Below, in pieces: positions 32,014 to 40,021 of a DNA stretch of 61,139 nucleotides. The stretch is taken from NCBI GenBank assembly GCA_966211425.1, contig CBIHNH010000001.1:1-61139 (forward strand). Reading direction: 5' to 3'. Made by a program: the position numbers and the translations under genes. This stretch comes from CBIHNH01 sp966211425. Lineage in GTDB: Bacteria > Patescibacteriota > Saccharimonadia > Saccharimonadales > Saccharimonadaceae. The stretch's first letter is position 1, and each line of letters begins with the position of its first letter. Under the pieces are notes generated by a model. It saw only the letters and a list, made by a program, of their open reading frames with translations. It made no database searches and was not told the origin of the DNA.

Positions 32014-33472
32014 CTTTATTTAGCTGGGAGCGAAGCTTGTCCCGAGCATGACGGGTCATAACGAGATCAATCCAGTCTGGCTTTGGGTGGGCTGAACGTT
32101 TCTTTATCACCTCAACGGTATCACCGTGCCGAAGGTGGGTATCGAAGGGTACCATCTTGCCGTTGACTCGAAAACCGACTGCATTTTTGGCAACATCGCT
32201 ATGTATGCGGTAGGCGTAATCGAGCGGATAGGCGCCGGCCGGCATGTCGTAGATATCGCCGTTAGGCGAGTAGACAAATATCCGGTCGCCAAATAGATCG
32301 ACCTTTAGGAGGTCGACGTTGGCTTCTTTACCCTCACTGATCTGAGCTGCGACTTCTTGCAGCTGCCGAATCCAGGCGAGGTCGGCGGGCATAGCGGCAA
32401 TGTGACCGCGACGGTACGCGTCAGAGAGCTTTTGCTCGTTGTAGTGAAAGCTAGCCGCAAGTCCTCGTTCGGCGTAGTCGTGCATTTGGGTGGTCCTGAT
32501 TTGGAACTCCACTATCTGTTCGTTTTCAGTGATGATGGTCGTATGAAGGCTCTGGTAGCCGTTCGGCTTTGGACGGGCAATATAGTCTTTGATCCGGTTG
32601 ACCATCGGCCGGTGCATGGCGTGAATTATGCCCAGTGTTTTGTAGCAGGCTTCTGTGTCATCGACGACTATACGGAGTGCGATGAGGTCGTATATGTCGT
32701 CGATCGACTCGACTTTTTTCATCTTTTTATAGAGGCTATAGACACTTTTTATCCGACCATCCATCGTGTGTAAAACGCCCTCTTTGTCGAGTGTAATGTT
32801 TACGTCATGACGAACCCGCGCTAGCTTGCGGTGGCTCTTACCGAGACGATCTTTCATGAGCTTACGGAGACGTTTGAACTCTTTCGGTTCGAGGTAGGAA
32901 AATGCTAGCTCTTCGAGCTGTACGCGAACACGCCCCATGTTGAGGCGGTCGGCGAGCGGCGCGAAGACCTCCAGGGTTTCGCGGGCGATCTTGAGTTGTT
33001 TATCGCGCGGCATATGCTCGAGCGTCTGCATGTTGTGGAGACGATCCGCTAGTTTGATGATAATAACGCGTATATCCTGGCCGACAGCGATCAGAAGCTT
33101 GGTCAAGTTGTCTTTTGTGGCAGGAAGGTAGCTTGACAGGTCGCGCATACCCGAACGAGCTTTGCTGACCTTGGTTACGCCATCGACGAGAAATGCGACG
33201 TCTCGGCCAAACAGCGCTTCAATGTCGCGAAGACTGGCCTCCGTATCCTCGACCGTATCGTGGAGAACTCCTGCCAGTACTGTGTCGATATCCATTCCCC
33301 AATCGATAAGGATGGCGGTGACGGCGAGCGGGTGCATGATATACGGTTCACCGCTTTTGCGTTTTTGTCCCGTGTGTTTTTCGGTGGCGAAATCAATAGC
33401 GCTGATCAGCTCAGTTATTTCATTTTCCGTATAAAGTGCCGACGCCAATCGCACTAGTTCGCGCTTTTTCAT
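32006..33472 (-). CDS. rel: RelA/SpoT-type (p)ppGpp synthetase/hydrolase, short form
   Basis: This 488-residue protein has an HD hydrolase domain (about 20-200, with IMHPLAV and LHDTVEDT) and a synthetase domain (about 225-350, with RIKDYIARPKPNGYQSLHT). A TGS domain follows (about 390-455, with DRIFVYSPNGDIYDMPAGA and DYAYRIHSD). It ends soon after TGS and so lacks the helical, zinc-finger and ACT regulatory domains of full-length Rel (about 730 residues). Both catalytic halves look intact. A TATACT box ends six bases before the ATG, implying a leaderless mRNA. Confidence 0.92.
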   Translation of the reverse strand: MKKRELVRLASALYTENEITELISAIDFATEKHTGQKRKSGEPYIMHPLAVTAILIDWGMDIDTVLAGVLHDTVEDTEASLRDIEALFGRDVAFLVDGVTKVSKARSGMRDLSSYLPATKDNLTKLLIAVGQDIRVIIIKLADRLHNMQTLEHMPRDKQLKIARETLEVFAPLADRLNMGRVRVQLEELAFSYLEPKEFKRLRKLMKDRLGKSHRKLARVRHDVNITLDKEGVLHTMDGRIKSVYSLYKKMKKVESIDDIYDLIALRIVVDDTEACYKTLGIIHAMHRPMVNRIKDYIARPKPNGYQSLHTTIITENEQIVEFQIRTTQMHDYAERGLAASFHYNEQKLSDAYRRGHIAAMPADLAWIRQLQEVAAQISEGKEANVDLLKVDLFGDRIFVYSPNGDIYDMPAGAYPLDYAYRIHSDVAKNAVGFRVNGKMVPFDTHLRHGDTVEVIKKRSAHPKPDWIDLVMTRHARDKLRSQLNKES

Positions 33473-33478
33473 ACCTCA

Positions 33479-33484
33479 AGTATA
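33479..33484 (-). promoter_or_regulatory. -10 box TATACT (minus strand) for rel, leaderless type
   Basis: TATACT on the minus strand ends six bases before the rel ATG at 33472. Confidence 0.55.
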
Positions 33485-33513
33485 AGCTATTTTACAGAGA
33501 AGGCGAGGCGGTA

Positions 33514-33519
33514 TATAAT
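33514..33519 (+). promoter_or_regulatory. -10 box TATAAT for the gap operon
   Basis: TATAAT lies 43 bases before the GAPDH ATG at 33563. A TSS near 33526 would make the in-frame start at 33536 nearly leaderless, but the protein family begins at 33563. Confidence 0.5.
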
Positions 33520-33562
33520 CAACATCAAAGGGCTAATGCTTGTAACACGTAAAGGGGCTGAC

Positions 33563-34576
33563 ATGGCAAATCGGATAGCAATCAATGGATTTGGACGAAT
33601 CGGACGCAATGCGTTTAAGATCGCGTTTGATCGTAATGATATCGAAGTGGTCGCGATCAACGATCTAACGGACAACAGGACGCTTGCACATCTGCTCAAG
33701 CACGACTCGTCGTATGGTGAATACGACCACCAAGTTTCTTTTGACGATGATTCGATTACGGTTGATGGCAAACGAATACAGACATTTGCCGAGACCGATC
33801 CAGCTGCTTTGCCGTGGGGTGATCTCAGTATCGATGTGGTCATCGAATCGACTGGTTTTTTTGTTGATCCAGCAAAAGCAAGGGCGCATATTGACCCAGC
33901 TGGAGCGAAAAAAGTTATCATCAGTGCGCCTGCAAAAGGTGATGGCGCCGATACGATCGTACTCGGCGTGAACGATGAAAAGGTCAAAGACGGCACAACC
34001 GACGTTATCAGTAATGCTAGCTGTACGACAAACTGCATAACACCGGTGATGGCGGTACTCGAAAGTAACTTTGGCATCGACAAGGCAATGATGACGACTA
34101 TCCATAGCTATACAGCGAGCCAGAAATTACAGGACGCACCGGCAAAAGATCTTCGTGAGGCGCGAGCGGCTGCTGAGAATATCGTCCCCACTACTACCGG
34201 TGCGAGTATCGCTGCGGCGAAGGCGATGCCGGCGCTGGAAAATCGCTTTGGCGGGCTGAGTGTCCGCGTCCCAACCCCTGTCGTGAGCATGAGTGACTTT
34301 GTGGTTGTACTGAAGCGTGACGTAACGGTCGAAGAGATCAATGATACGTTCAAGAAAGCAGCAAACGAGCCATTTTACCAGGGCATCCTCGCCGTCACCG
34401 AGGAAGAGCTCGTCTCCTCAGATTTTAAAGGCAACTCGCATAGCTGTATTGTCGATCTTCCGCTGACTGCAGTAGTTGGCGGCAACATGGTCAAGGTCGT
34501 CGCCTGGTACGACAACGAATGGGGTTATAGTAACCGCCTCGTCGAGCTGACGGCCGACGTCGCAAAAACGGTCTAG
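33563..34576 (+). CDS. gap: Glyceraldehyde-3-phosphate dehydrogenase
   Basis: This protein of about 337 residues opens with the NAD-binding INGFGRIGRN and has an acidic NAD-specificity position in INDLTD. The catalytic Cys154 sits in SNASCTTNC. The C-terminal WYDNEWGYSNRL is also conserved. It oxidises glyceraldehyde-3-phosphate to 1,3-bisphosphoglycerate. The ATG at 33563 matches the family N-terminus and follows AGGGGC; an in-frame start at 33536 would add nine non-conserved residues. rpiB starts five bases after its stop. Confidence 0.95.
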   Translation: MANRIAINGFGRIGRNAFKIAFDRNDIEVVAINDLTDNRTLAHLLKHDSSYGEYDHQVSFDDDSITVDGKRIQTFAETDPAALPWGDLSIDVVIESTGFFVDPAKARAHIDPAGAKKVIISAPAKGDGADTIVLGVNDEKVKDGTTDVISNASCTTNCITPVMAVLESNFGIDKAMMTTIHSYTASQKLQDAPAKDLREARAAAENIVPTTTGASIAAAKAMPALENRFGGLSVRVPTPVVSMSDFVVVLKRDVTVEEINDTFKKAANEPFYQGILAVTEEELVSSDFKGNSHSCIVDLPLTAVVGGNMVKVVAWYDNEWGYSNRLVELTADVAKTV

Positions 34577-34581
34577 AATCT

Positions 34582-35031
34582 ATGAAAATCTATCTCGGAT
34601 CCGACCATAACGGCCACTATCTTAAAGAAAAGGTCTTTGTCTATCTCAGCAAACGTGGCCATGACGTCGAAGATGTCGGCGGCAAAGAGCTCGACAAAGA
34701 TGACGATTTCCCACAGTTTGCTCAGATGGCGGCTCTACGAGTATTGGGCGATGAAGACGACAGCGCACGGGCTATTTTGCTCTGCGGCGGCGGGCAAGGG
34801 ATGTGTATGGCAGCAAACCGTTTTCGTGGTATTCGAGCCAGCGTGATCTGGGATGAGTATGAAGCAAAGATGACCCGGAACGATAACGACAGTAACATCA
34901 TCTGTTTGCCGTCGCGCCTGCTGAGCGATGGTGATGAGTGGCAGGGTATTATTGATACCTGGCTGACGACGCCATTTGCGAACGCCGAACGGTTTCGTCG
35001 ACGTAACCGTCAGCTTGACGAGCTGGCATAA
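34582..35031 (+). CDS. rpiB: Ribose-5-phosphate isomerase B/LacAB family
   Basis: This 149-residue protein has the RpiB hallmarks: KIYLGSDHNGHYLKE with the phosphate-contacting SDH motif, DVGGKELDKDDDFPQFA, LCGGGQGMCMAANRF (active-site Cys and glycine loop) and NDNDSNIICLPSRLL. It interconverts ribose-5-phosphate and ribulose-5-phosphate. It is the second gene of the sugar-phosphate run, five bases after gap. A short acidic insertion (DEDDSARA) precedes the cysteine strand. Confidence 0.88.
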   Translation: MKIYLGSDHNGHYLKEKVFVYLSKRGHDVEDVGGKELDKDDDFPQFAQMAALRVLGDEDDSARAILLCGGGQGMCMAANRFRGIRASVIWDEYEAKMTRNDNDSNIICLPSRLLSDGDEWQGIIDTWLTTPFANAERFRRRNRQLDELA

Positions 35032-35060
35032 TTAAAAAGATAAAGGGGCAGGGTAGATAT

Positions 35061-35504
35061 ATGGCAAAGCGAGGCTCAAACAACAAACAACCGTTGACAC
35101 TACATCATCTTCTCGGTGCGATATCATTTTGGGGAACGGCAACACGAGCGCTATTGTTCGGCTTTATTGCATTCGTAGTCTTTGGGATTGCGCTCAGCGA
35201 ATCGACGACGGCTGCGACAGCCGACACGGAGGTTATGGTTTTGATCTATGTGTTGATGAGCTTTGTACTACTCGATTTTGGCTATGTGATGGTCGCTCGC
35301 TCGTATCCCATCCAGAAAGCTCTTGATGTTCTGGCGCTTGTCACGGCCGATATATTCCTGGCACTCCTCTACGTGATACCAAAAATAGTAGTCAACCCGA
35401 GCTCACGTCTGACGGTCGATCCCCTTACCTATATCGTTTTTGTACCGATCGTCGTGCTGAGCCTGCGCATGCTGCTCGGTTTTCTCATCGGAGGAAAGCG
35501 TTAG
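35061..35504 (+). CDS. Four-helix membrane protein of unknown function
   Basis: This 147-residue protein has a basic N-terminus and four hydrophobic helices (about 28-48, 58-80, 88-108 and 118-142). No family is recognised. AAAGGGGCAG precedes the ATG, and the gene lies within the run between rpiB and the RPE-like gene with short gaps, so it is co-transcribed with sugar-phosphate genes. A link to that pathway is only contextual. Confidence 0.65.
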   Translation: MAKRGSNNKQPLTLHHLLGAISFWGTATRALLFGFIAFVVFGIALSESTTAATADTEVMVLIYVLMSFVLLDFGYVMVARSYPIQKALDVLALVTADIFLALLYVIPKIVVNPSSRLTVDPLTYIVFVPIVVLSLRMLLGFLIGGKR

Positions 35505-35509
35505 AAGCG

Positions 35510-36136
35510 ATGAGCGTAATCAGTCCCTCGATTACAGCCTATACGCCGGCCGAGTATGAACAACAGCTCGTAGCTGTCCGGTCCGTCGTTGACCGTATCC
35601 ATATCGATCTTGCCGACGGTGAGCTGGCGAAGCGGACCGTCGCGGTTGATGGCATTGCCTGGCCAGAGGGGGTGCTCGCCGATATCCACTTGATGTACCA
35701 AGAGCCCCTGTCGGTCATCGATGAGATCGTCGCGCTTCACCCGAACTTAGTTATCGTACATAGCGAAGCTGATGGAGTACTCCAGGCGATAGAGACCCTG
35801 CAACTACGAGGGATAAAGGCCGGGATTGCATTGATTCAGTCTACGTCCGTCGAAAGCGTAGCTAGCCTTGTCGCAAAAGTAGATCATGTATTGATCTTTA
35901 GCGGCACTCTAGGGCATTTCGGCGGCGTAGCTGATCTAGGGCTACTTCACAAGGCGAACGAGATTCGCTTGTTGGAGCCGGACGTCGAGATTGGCTGGGA
36001 TGGCGGTGCGAATGCCGATAATGTCGCGCGACTCAGTCACGGCGGTATTGACGTGATCGTAGCTGGTGGCGCTATCCAAAACGCTGAGGATCCCGCTCGA
36101 GCATACGGAGAGCTTTACGCCAGGCTGCAGCCCTGA
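35510..36136 (+). CDS. rpe: Ribulose-phosphate 3-epimerase-like protein
   Basis: This 208-residue TIM barrel resembles RPE. ISPSITAY at the N-terminus, HIDLADGE in place of the usual HxDVMDG metal and catalytic motif, DIHLMYQEP (second metal His) and a late GWDGGAN with the catalytic Asp all fit. The AGGAI glycine end forms the phosphate site. It converts ribulose-5-phosphate to xylulose-5-phosphate. It is clearly divergent (Ala for Met in the first motif), but its position between rpiB and transketolase supports the assignment. Confidence 0.78.
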   Translation: MSVISPSITAYTPAEYEQQLVAVRSVVDRIHIDLADGELAKRTVAVDGIAWPEGVLADIHLMYQEPLSVIDEIVALHPNLVIVHSEADGVLQAIETLQLRGIKAGIALIQSTSVESVASLVAKVDHVLIFSGTLGHFGGVADLGLLHKANEIRLLEPDVEIGWDGGANADNVARLSHGGIDVIVAGGAIQNAEDPARAYGELYARLQP

Positions 36137-36161
36137 CAGACATCACCGCTTATGCTAAGAT
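36133..36161 (+). promoter_or_regulatory. Promoter CTGACA-17-TAAGAT with TGC extension
   Basis: CTGACA (36133-36138), 17 bases and TAAGAT (36156-36161, preceded by TGC) lie over the end of the RPE-like gene. The box ends nine bases before the transketolase ATG at 36171. Confidence 0.5.
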
Positions 36162-36170
36162 GAGGCTGAT

Positions 36171-37031
36171 ATGAATGGACAACTAACACAGACACAACTA
36201 GAACGTATGGCTACAACGATCCGTGAGGACATTATTCGGATGCTAGAGCATGCCGGCTCCGGACATAGCGCTGGTCCACTCGGGCTTACCGACATATTCA
36301 CGGCTCTGTATTTTAATATCTTAAAACATGACCCGAAGAACCCGGATCTACCTGAGCGCGATCTGATGATACTTAGTAATGGCCACTGCGTACCGGTACG
36401 TTATGCAACGATGGCTCGAGCCGGCTATTTCCCAGTCGAAGAGTTGATGACGCTTCGACGGCTCGGTTCACGCCTACAGGGTCATCCTGAGCGTACCAAG
36501 CTGCCCGGAATGGAGAACACCAGTGGGCCGCTCGGCTCAGGCTTGTCACAAGCGGCGGGCATGGCGTATGTCATGAAAAATATTGACGTACAGACCCACC
36601 GCTGGGTTTATACCGTCATGGGTGATGGCGAGCTCAACGAAGGCAATATATGGGAAGCGGCTATGTTTGCCGGTAAGTACAAACTTCACAACATCATCGG
36701 AATCATTGACCGCAATAACATCCAGATCGATGGCAACACCGAAGACATTATGCCGCTGGAAGACCTGAGAGCAAAATGGGAGTCGTTCGGTTGGCACGTT
36801 CAGGAAATCGACGGTCACAATATCGAGAGCATCATCGATGCCTGTTCGATGGCACGGGCCATCACCGAAAAACCAAGTGTTATTATCGCCCATACTATCC
36901 CCGGCAAGGGCGTGCCGTTCATGGAGTACGACTACCATTGGCATGGAGCACCGCCAAATAGTGAGCAAGCCAAGGAGGCACTCAAAAGACTCCGGACTCT
37001 CAACGGCAAGATTCGAGGAGAACACCAGTGA
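36171..37031 (+). CDS. Transketolase, N-terminal (TPP-binding) subunit
   Basis: This 286-residue half-transketolase contains HAGSGHSAGPLGLTD, LGSGLSQAAGMAY and the thiamine-diphosphate motif GDGELNEGNIWEAAMFA. Downstream, IDRNNIQIDG and TIPGKGVPFMEYDYHWHG are present. It pairs with the C-terminal subunit encoded next to transfer two-carbon ketol groups between sugar phosphates. Split transketolases of this type are common in archaea and some bacteria. The GTGA overlap with the next gene couples their translation in a 1:1 ratio. Confidence 0.92.
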   Translation: MNGQLTQTQLERMATTIREDIIRMLEHAGSGHSAGPLGLTDIFTALYFNILKHDPKNPDLPERDLMILSNGHCVPVRYATMARAGYFPVEELMTLRRLGSRLQGHPERTKLPGMENTSGPLGSGLSQAAGMAYVMKNIDVQTHRWVYTVMGDGELNEGNIWEAAMFAGKYKLHNIIGIIDRNNIQIDGNTEDIMPLEDLRAKWESFGWHVQEIDGHNIESIIDACSMARAITEKPSVIIAHTIPGKGVPFMEYDYHWHGAPPNSEQAKEALKRLRTLNGKIRGEHQ

Positions 37032-38008
37032 GCGAACTGCATCTTTCAACAAAAATCGGCAAAGAAGGTATCGAAAGTGAACCAACCCGCAAAGGTTTCG
37101 GCCGCGGCCTGAAACGAGCTGGTGATGAAAATGAGCAAGTTGTCGCACTGTGCGCCGATCTGACCGATTCAACGCAGATGTCATTGTTCAAGGAGGCGCA
37201 TCCAAACCGTTTTATCGAGGTGGGTGTTGCTGAGCAGAACCTCGTGACTGTGGCGAGCGGGATGGCTCATATGGGTAAAATTCCCTTTACCTCTAGCTAC
37301 GCAGCTTTTTCACCAGGACGCAACTGGGAACAGATTCGTACAACCGTTTGTCTAAATGAAGTTCCGGTCAAGATCGTCGGTTCGCATGCCGGTATTTCGG
37401 TCGGGCCTGACGGTGCAACACACCAAATGCTCGAGGATATCGCGTTGATGCGCGTATTGCCGCACATGGTTGTCGTCGTGCCCGGGGACGCCATCGAAGC
37501 CGAAAAAGCAACGCTTGCGATAGCCGGCAACGGACAGCCGAGTTACATCCGACTGGCTCGCGAGGCGACACCGGTATTTACGACCCAGGAGACTCCATTT
37601 GAGATCGGAAAGGCGTATGTGCTTAGGACCGGCACGGATATAACCCTCTTCGGGACTGGAACCATGACGTACCAGTGCTTGGTCGCTGCAGAGTTGCTTG
37701 CCAAAGACGGTATCGATGCAGAGGTCGTACATGTCCCGACCATCAAGCCTCTGGATGATGAGACGATTCTTGCAAGTGTTCGTAAGACTGGCCGTGCTCT
37801 CAGCATCGAAGAGGCTCAAGTTGCAGGTGGATTTGGAAGCGCACTCGCAGAGTTATTTACAAACACCCACCCGGTGCCGTTACGGCGCATGGGTATGAAG
37901 GATCGTTTTGGTGAGTCTGGTGCACCAGCTGAACTACTCGAACACTTTGGACTGACTGCCAAGCACATCATGCTCGAGGCCCATAGCTTCTTGGGCGAGA
38001 CCAAATAA
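37028..38008 (+). CDS. Transketolase, C-terminal (Pyr/regulatory) subunit
   Basis: This 326-residue subunit completes transketolase. The pyrimidine-binding domain (about 15-185) has a LCADLTDST segment and FIEVGVAEQNLVTVASGMA with the cofactor-activating Glu, and the C-terminal domain follows (about 195-326). The segments HAGISVGPDGATHQMLEDIALMR and PSYIRLARE are typical. The GTG start overlaps the N-subunit stop by four bases. No separate transaldolase gene is visible in the operon. Confidence 0.92.
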   Translation: MSELHLSTKIGKEGIESEPTRKGFGRGLKRAGDENEQVVALCADLTDSTQMSLFKEAHPNRFIEVGVAEQNLVTVASGMAHMGKIPFTSSYAAFSPGRNWEQIRTTVCLNEVPVKIVGSHAGISVGPDGATHQMLEDIALMRVLPHMVVVVPGDAIEAEKATLAIAGNGQPSYIRLAREATPVFTTQETPFEIGKAYVLRTGTDITLFGTGTMTYQCLVAAELLAKDGIDAEVVHVPTIKPLDDETILASVRKTGRALSIEEAQVAGGFGSALAELFTNTHPVPLRRMGMKDRFGESGAPAELLEHFGLTAKHIMLEAHSFLGETK

Positions 38009-38033
38009 CCAAAAATTAAGGAGATATCGCATC

Positions 38034-38945
38034 ATGGGCCTGACTATTCAAGAGATAAGAAATAACTGCGTAAAAGCACGTCACCTGATGCGCCGTACCC
38101 GTGACCAGCACTTTGCGGTCGGTGCCTTTAACATCGACAACCAAGAGACCCTTATTGCCGTAGCCCGTGCCGCACAGGCAAAGAATGCACCTGTTCTCGT
38201 CGAGGTGAGCGAAGGCGAGGTCAAGGCTATGGGGCTCGAGAATATCCGCGACCTCGTGGACAACTACCGGCAAGAGTACGGTATTGAGGTTTATTTAAAC
38301 CTGGATCATAGTCCGAGCGTTGAAGATTGCAAACGTGCGATCGACTGTGGGTATGAGTTTATTCATATCGATATATCCCAGGCCAATCATGACGCCACGG
38401 AGGAAGAGATCACCGCTAGGACAAAAGAGGTGGTTGAGTATGCTAAGTTTACAGGGGCGCTCGTTGAGTCCGAGCCGCACTATTTCGGTGGCAGCAGTAA
38501 CGTTCACAGTGAAGCTATTGACTACGAAAAGATCAAGGAAACTTTCTCCACTCCAGATGGCGCCCGTTCGTTCGTTGAGGCCACTGGTATCGATACGTTC
38601 GCAGCCGCTGTCGGTAACCTGCACGGAAAATATCCAGTACCAAAAGAGCTAGATCTCGAACTGTTGGCTCGTTTGCGTGAAGCAATACCATGCCAGATCT
38701 CACTTCATGGTGGTTCCGGTACGCCGCTTCATTTCTTCGAAGAGGCTGCTAAGATCGGCGTCAGCAAGATCAATATAAACAGCGACATGCGCTACGCTTT
38801 CCGTAAGACTCTGGAGAAGGTGCTTGCTGACCATCCGGACGAGTATGCAGTCGTAAAGTTGATGCCAGAAGTGTATGAGGCGGTCCAAAAGGTCGTTGAA
38901 GAAAAGATTGACGCGTTCGGTTCAGCGGGTAAAGCTATTCGCTAG
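38034..38945 (+). CDS. Class II fructose/tagatose-bisphosphate aldolase
   Basis: This 303-residue metal-dependent aldolase has YLNLDHSPSVEDC (catalytic Asp and metal His), EFIHIDISQANHD in place of the usual HVDGS-type strand, GNLHGKYP with a metal His and SLHGGSGTP with another. The closing NINSDMRYAF motif contacts the substrate phosphate. It cleaves fructose-1,6-bisphosphate or a related ketose bisphosphate (sedoheptulose-1,7-bisphosphate is possible). It follows transketolase by 25 bases with AAGGAGAT as the ribosome site. Confidence 0.9.
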   Translation: MGLTIQEIRNNCVKARHLMRRTRDQHFAVGAFNIDNQETLIAVARAAQAKNAPVLVEVSEGEVKAMGLENIRDLVDNYRQEYGIEVYLNLDHSPSVEDCKRAIDCGYEFIHIDISQANHDATEEEITARTKEVVEYAKFTGALVESEPHYFGGSSNVHSEAIDYEKIKETFSTPDGARSFVEATGIDTFAAAVGNLHGKYPVPKELDLELLARLREAIPCQISLHGGSGTPLHFFEEAAKIGVSKININSDMRYAFRKTLEKVLADHPDEYAVVKLMPEVYEAVQKVVEEKIDAFGSAGKAIR

Positions 38946-38956
38946 CAATATGCTAT

Positions 38957-38980
38957 CGGTTCCAGCTATTCCCTGAACCG
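38957..38980 (+). terminator. Possible weak terminator after the aldolase gene
   Basis: CGGTTC (38957-38962) and GAACCG (38975-38980) pair around a 12-base loop and are followed by CTATTT. Confidence 0.3.
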
Positions 38981-39023
38981 CTATTTCGGCGGGGTGGTTC
39001 GTATTACTCCTGTTAAGCATAAA

Positions 39024-39032
39024 TGGTATACT
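39024..39032 (+). promoter_or_regulatory. Extended -10 TGG-TATACT, near-leaderless type
   Basis: TATACT (39027-39032) with TGG in front ends nine bases before the PfkB ATG at 39042. It starts a separate transcript for the kinase-unknown-SLOG trio. Confidence 0.6.
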
Positions 39033-39041
39033 TTATAGCAA

Positions 39042-40019
39042 ATGGTTACACACAAAAATATTCCAACAATTCTCAGTATTGGCAAAGCAACCCAGGATGT
39101 CTTTCTCAGAGACGACGAGTTCGACCCGCACAAAGAGGGTAAGTTCTTGTACACCCACCTTCCTCTCGGTGCCAAACTCGATATCAGCGAGACGTATTTT
39201 GCATCTGGCGGTAATGCGACTAACGTAGCAGTAACGTTTGCGCGCCAGGGCTTGCAGAGTCGCTATATGTGGGTGCTCGGCGAGACCGACCCTGCATCAC
39301 GCACGATCATCGATGAACTTGAACGTGAAATGGTTGACACTCACTATGTCGGTTTACAGCCACAGATGCGCGCAAGTTATTCAACGATTCTTCTCGCAAC
39401 GAGTGGCGAGAGAACTATTTTGAACTACCATGGATCTATTCCCGCGGCGGCTGACATCGTGAACTTATTTGATGCGTTCGATGGAGCAAACTGGGTGTAT
39501 CCGACGGCACTTGGTCATTTCGAAACACTGGAAAAGATCGTTCACCAGGCAGCCAAACGGGGCGTAAAAGTCATGTTAAATCCCGCGGGCAGTGAGCTGG
39601 CTGAGCCGAAAAAACTCAAGGCCATGCTAGACGAGATCGATGTACTCTGTCTTAACAAAGAGGAGATGCAGTTACTCGTCGAGGGTGACGATCTCGAAAC
39701 GTTGGTTCGTCATGGGCTCAACTATTGCCCAGTCGTTATCGTTTCAGACGGTCCGAATGGAGTCTGTGCCAGTGATGGTAAGACGATTGTACATGCCGGT
39801 ATGTACGAAGATGTGCCAGTAATAGATCGCACTGGAGCTGGTGATGCGTTCGGGTCAGGTTTCTTGAGTCAGTGGTCGCAGGGCAAGAGCCTCAGGGAAT
39901 CTATCGTATTCGCTAGCGCAAACTCAACGTCCGTCGTAGGCCAGATTGGCGCAAAGGCGGGAATACTTGACCAGGAAGTGCAGTTGCATGATATGCCGTT
40001 AGAAGAAAAGGAGTTATAG
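39042..40019 (+). CDS. PfkB-family carbohydrate kinase
   Basis: This 325-residue ribokinase-fold protein has signature 1 as GGNATNVAVTFARQG (near 52) and signature 2 as DRTGAGDAFGSGF (near 263) with the catalytic Asp. The strand ending in VIVSDGPNGV is also typical. It phosphorylates a sugar or sugar phosphate with ATP. Immediately after an aldolase and transketolase, candidates are fructose-6-phosphate, tagatose-6-phosphate or sedoheptulose-7-phosphate; a nucleoside is also possible. The next gene follows after two bases. Confidence 0.85.
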   Translation: MVTHKNIPTILSIGKATQDVFLRDDEFDPHKEGKFLYTHLPLGAKLDISETYFASGGNATNVAVTFARQGLQSRYMWVLGETDPASRTIIDELEREMVDTHYVGLQPQMRASYSTILLATSGERTILNYHGSIPAAADIVNLFDAFDGANWVYPTALGHFETLEKIVHQAAKRGVKVMLNPAGSELAEPKKLKAMLDEIDVLCLNKEEMQLLVEGDDLETLVRHGLNYCPVVIVSDGPNGVCASDGKTIVHAGMYEDVPVIDRTGAGDAFGSGFLSQWSQGKSLRESIVFASANSTSVVGQIGAKAGILDQEVQLHDMPLEEKEL

Positions 40020-40021
40020 CT

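Noticed and set aside
36546..37184. 212-residue minus-strand frame over transketolase
   Set aside because: Antisense to the transketolase subunits with intact cofactor motifs.
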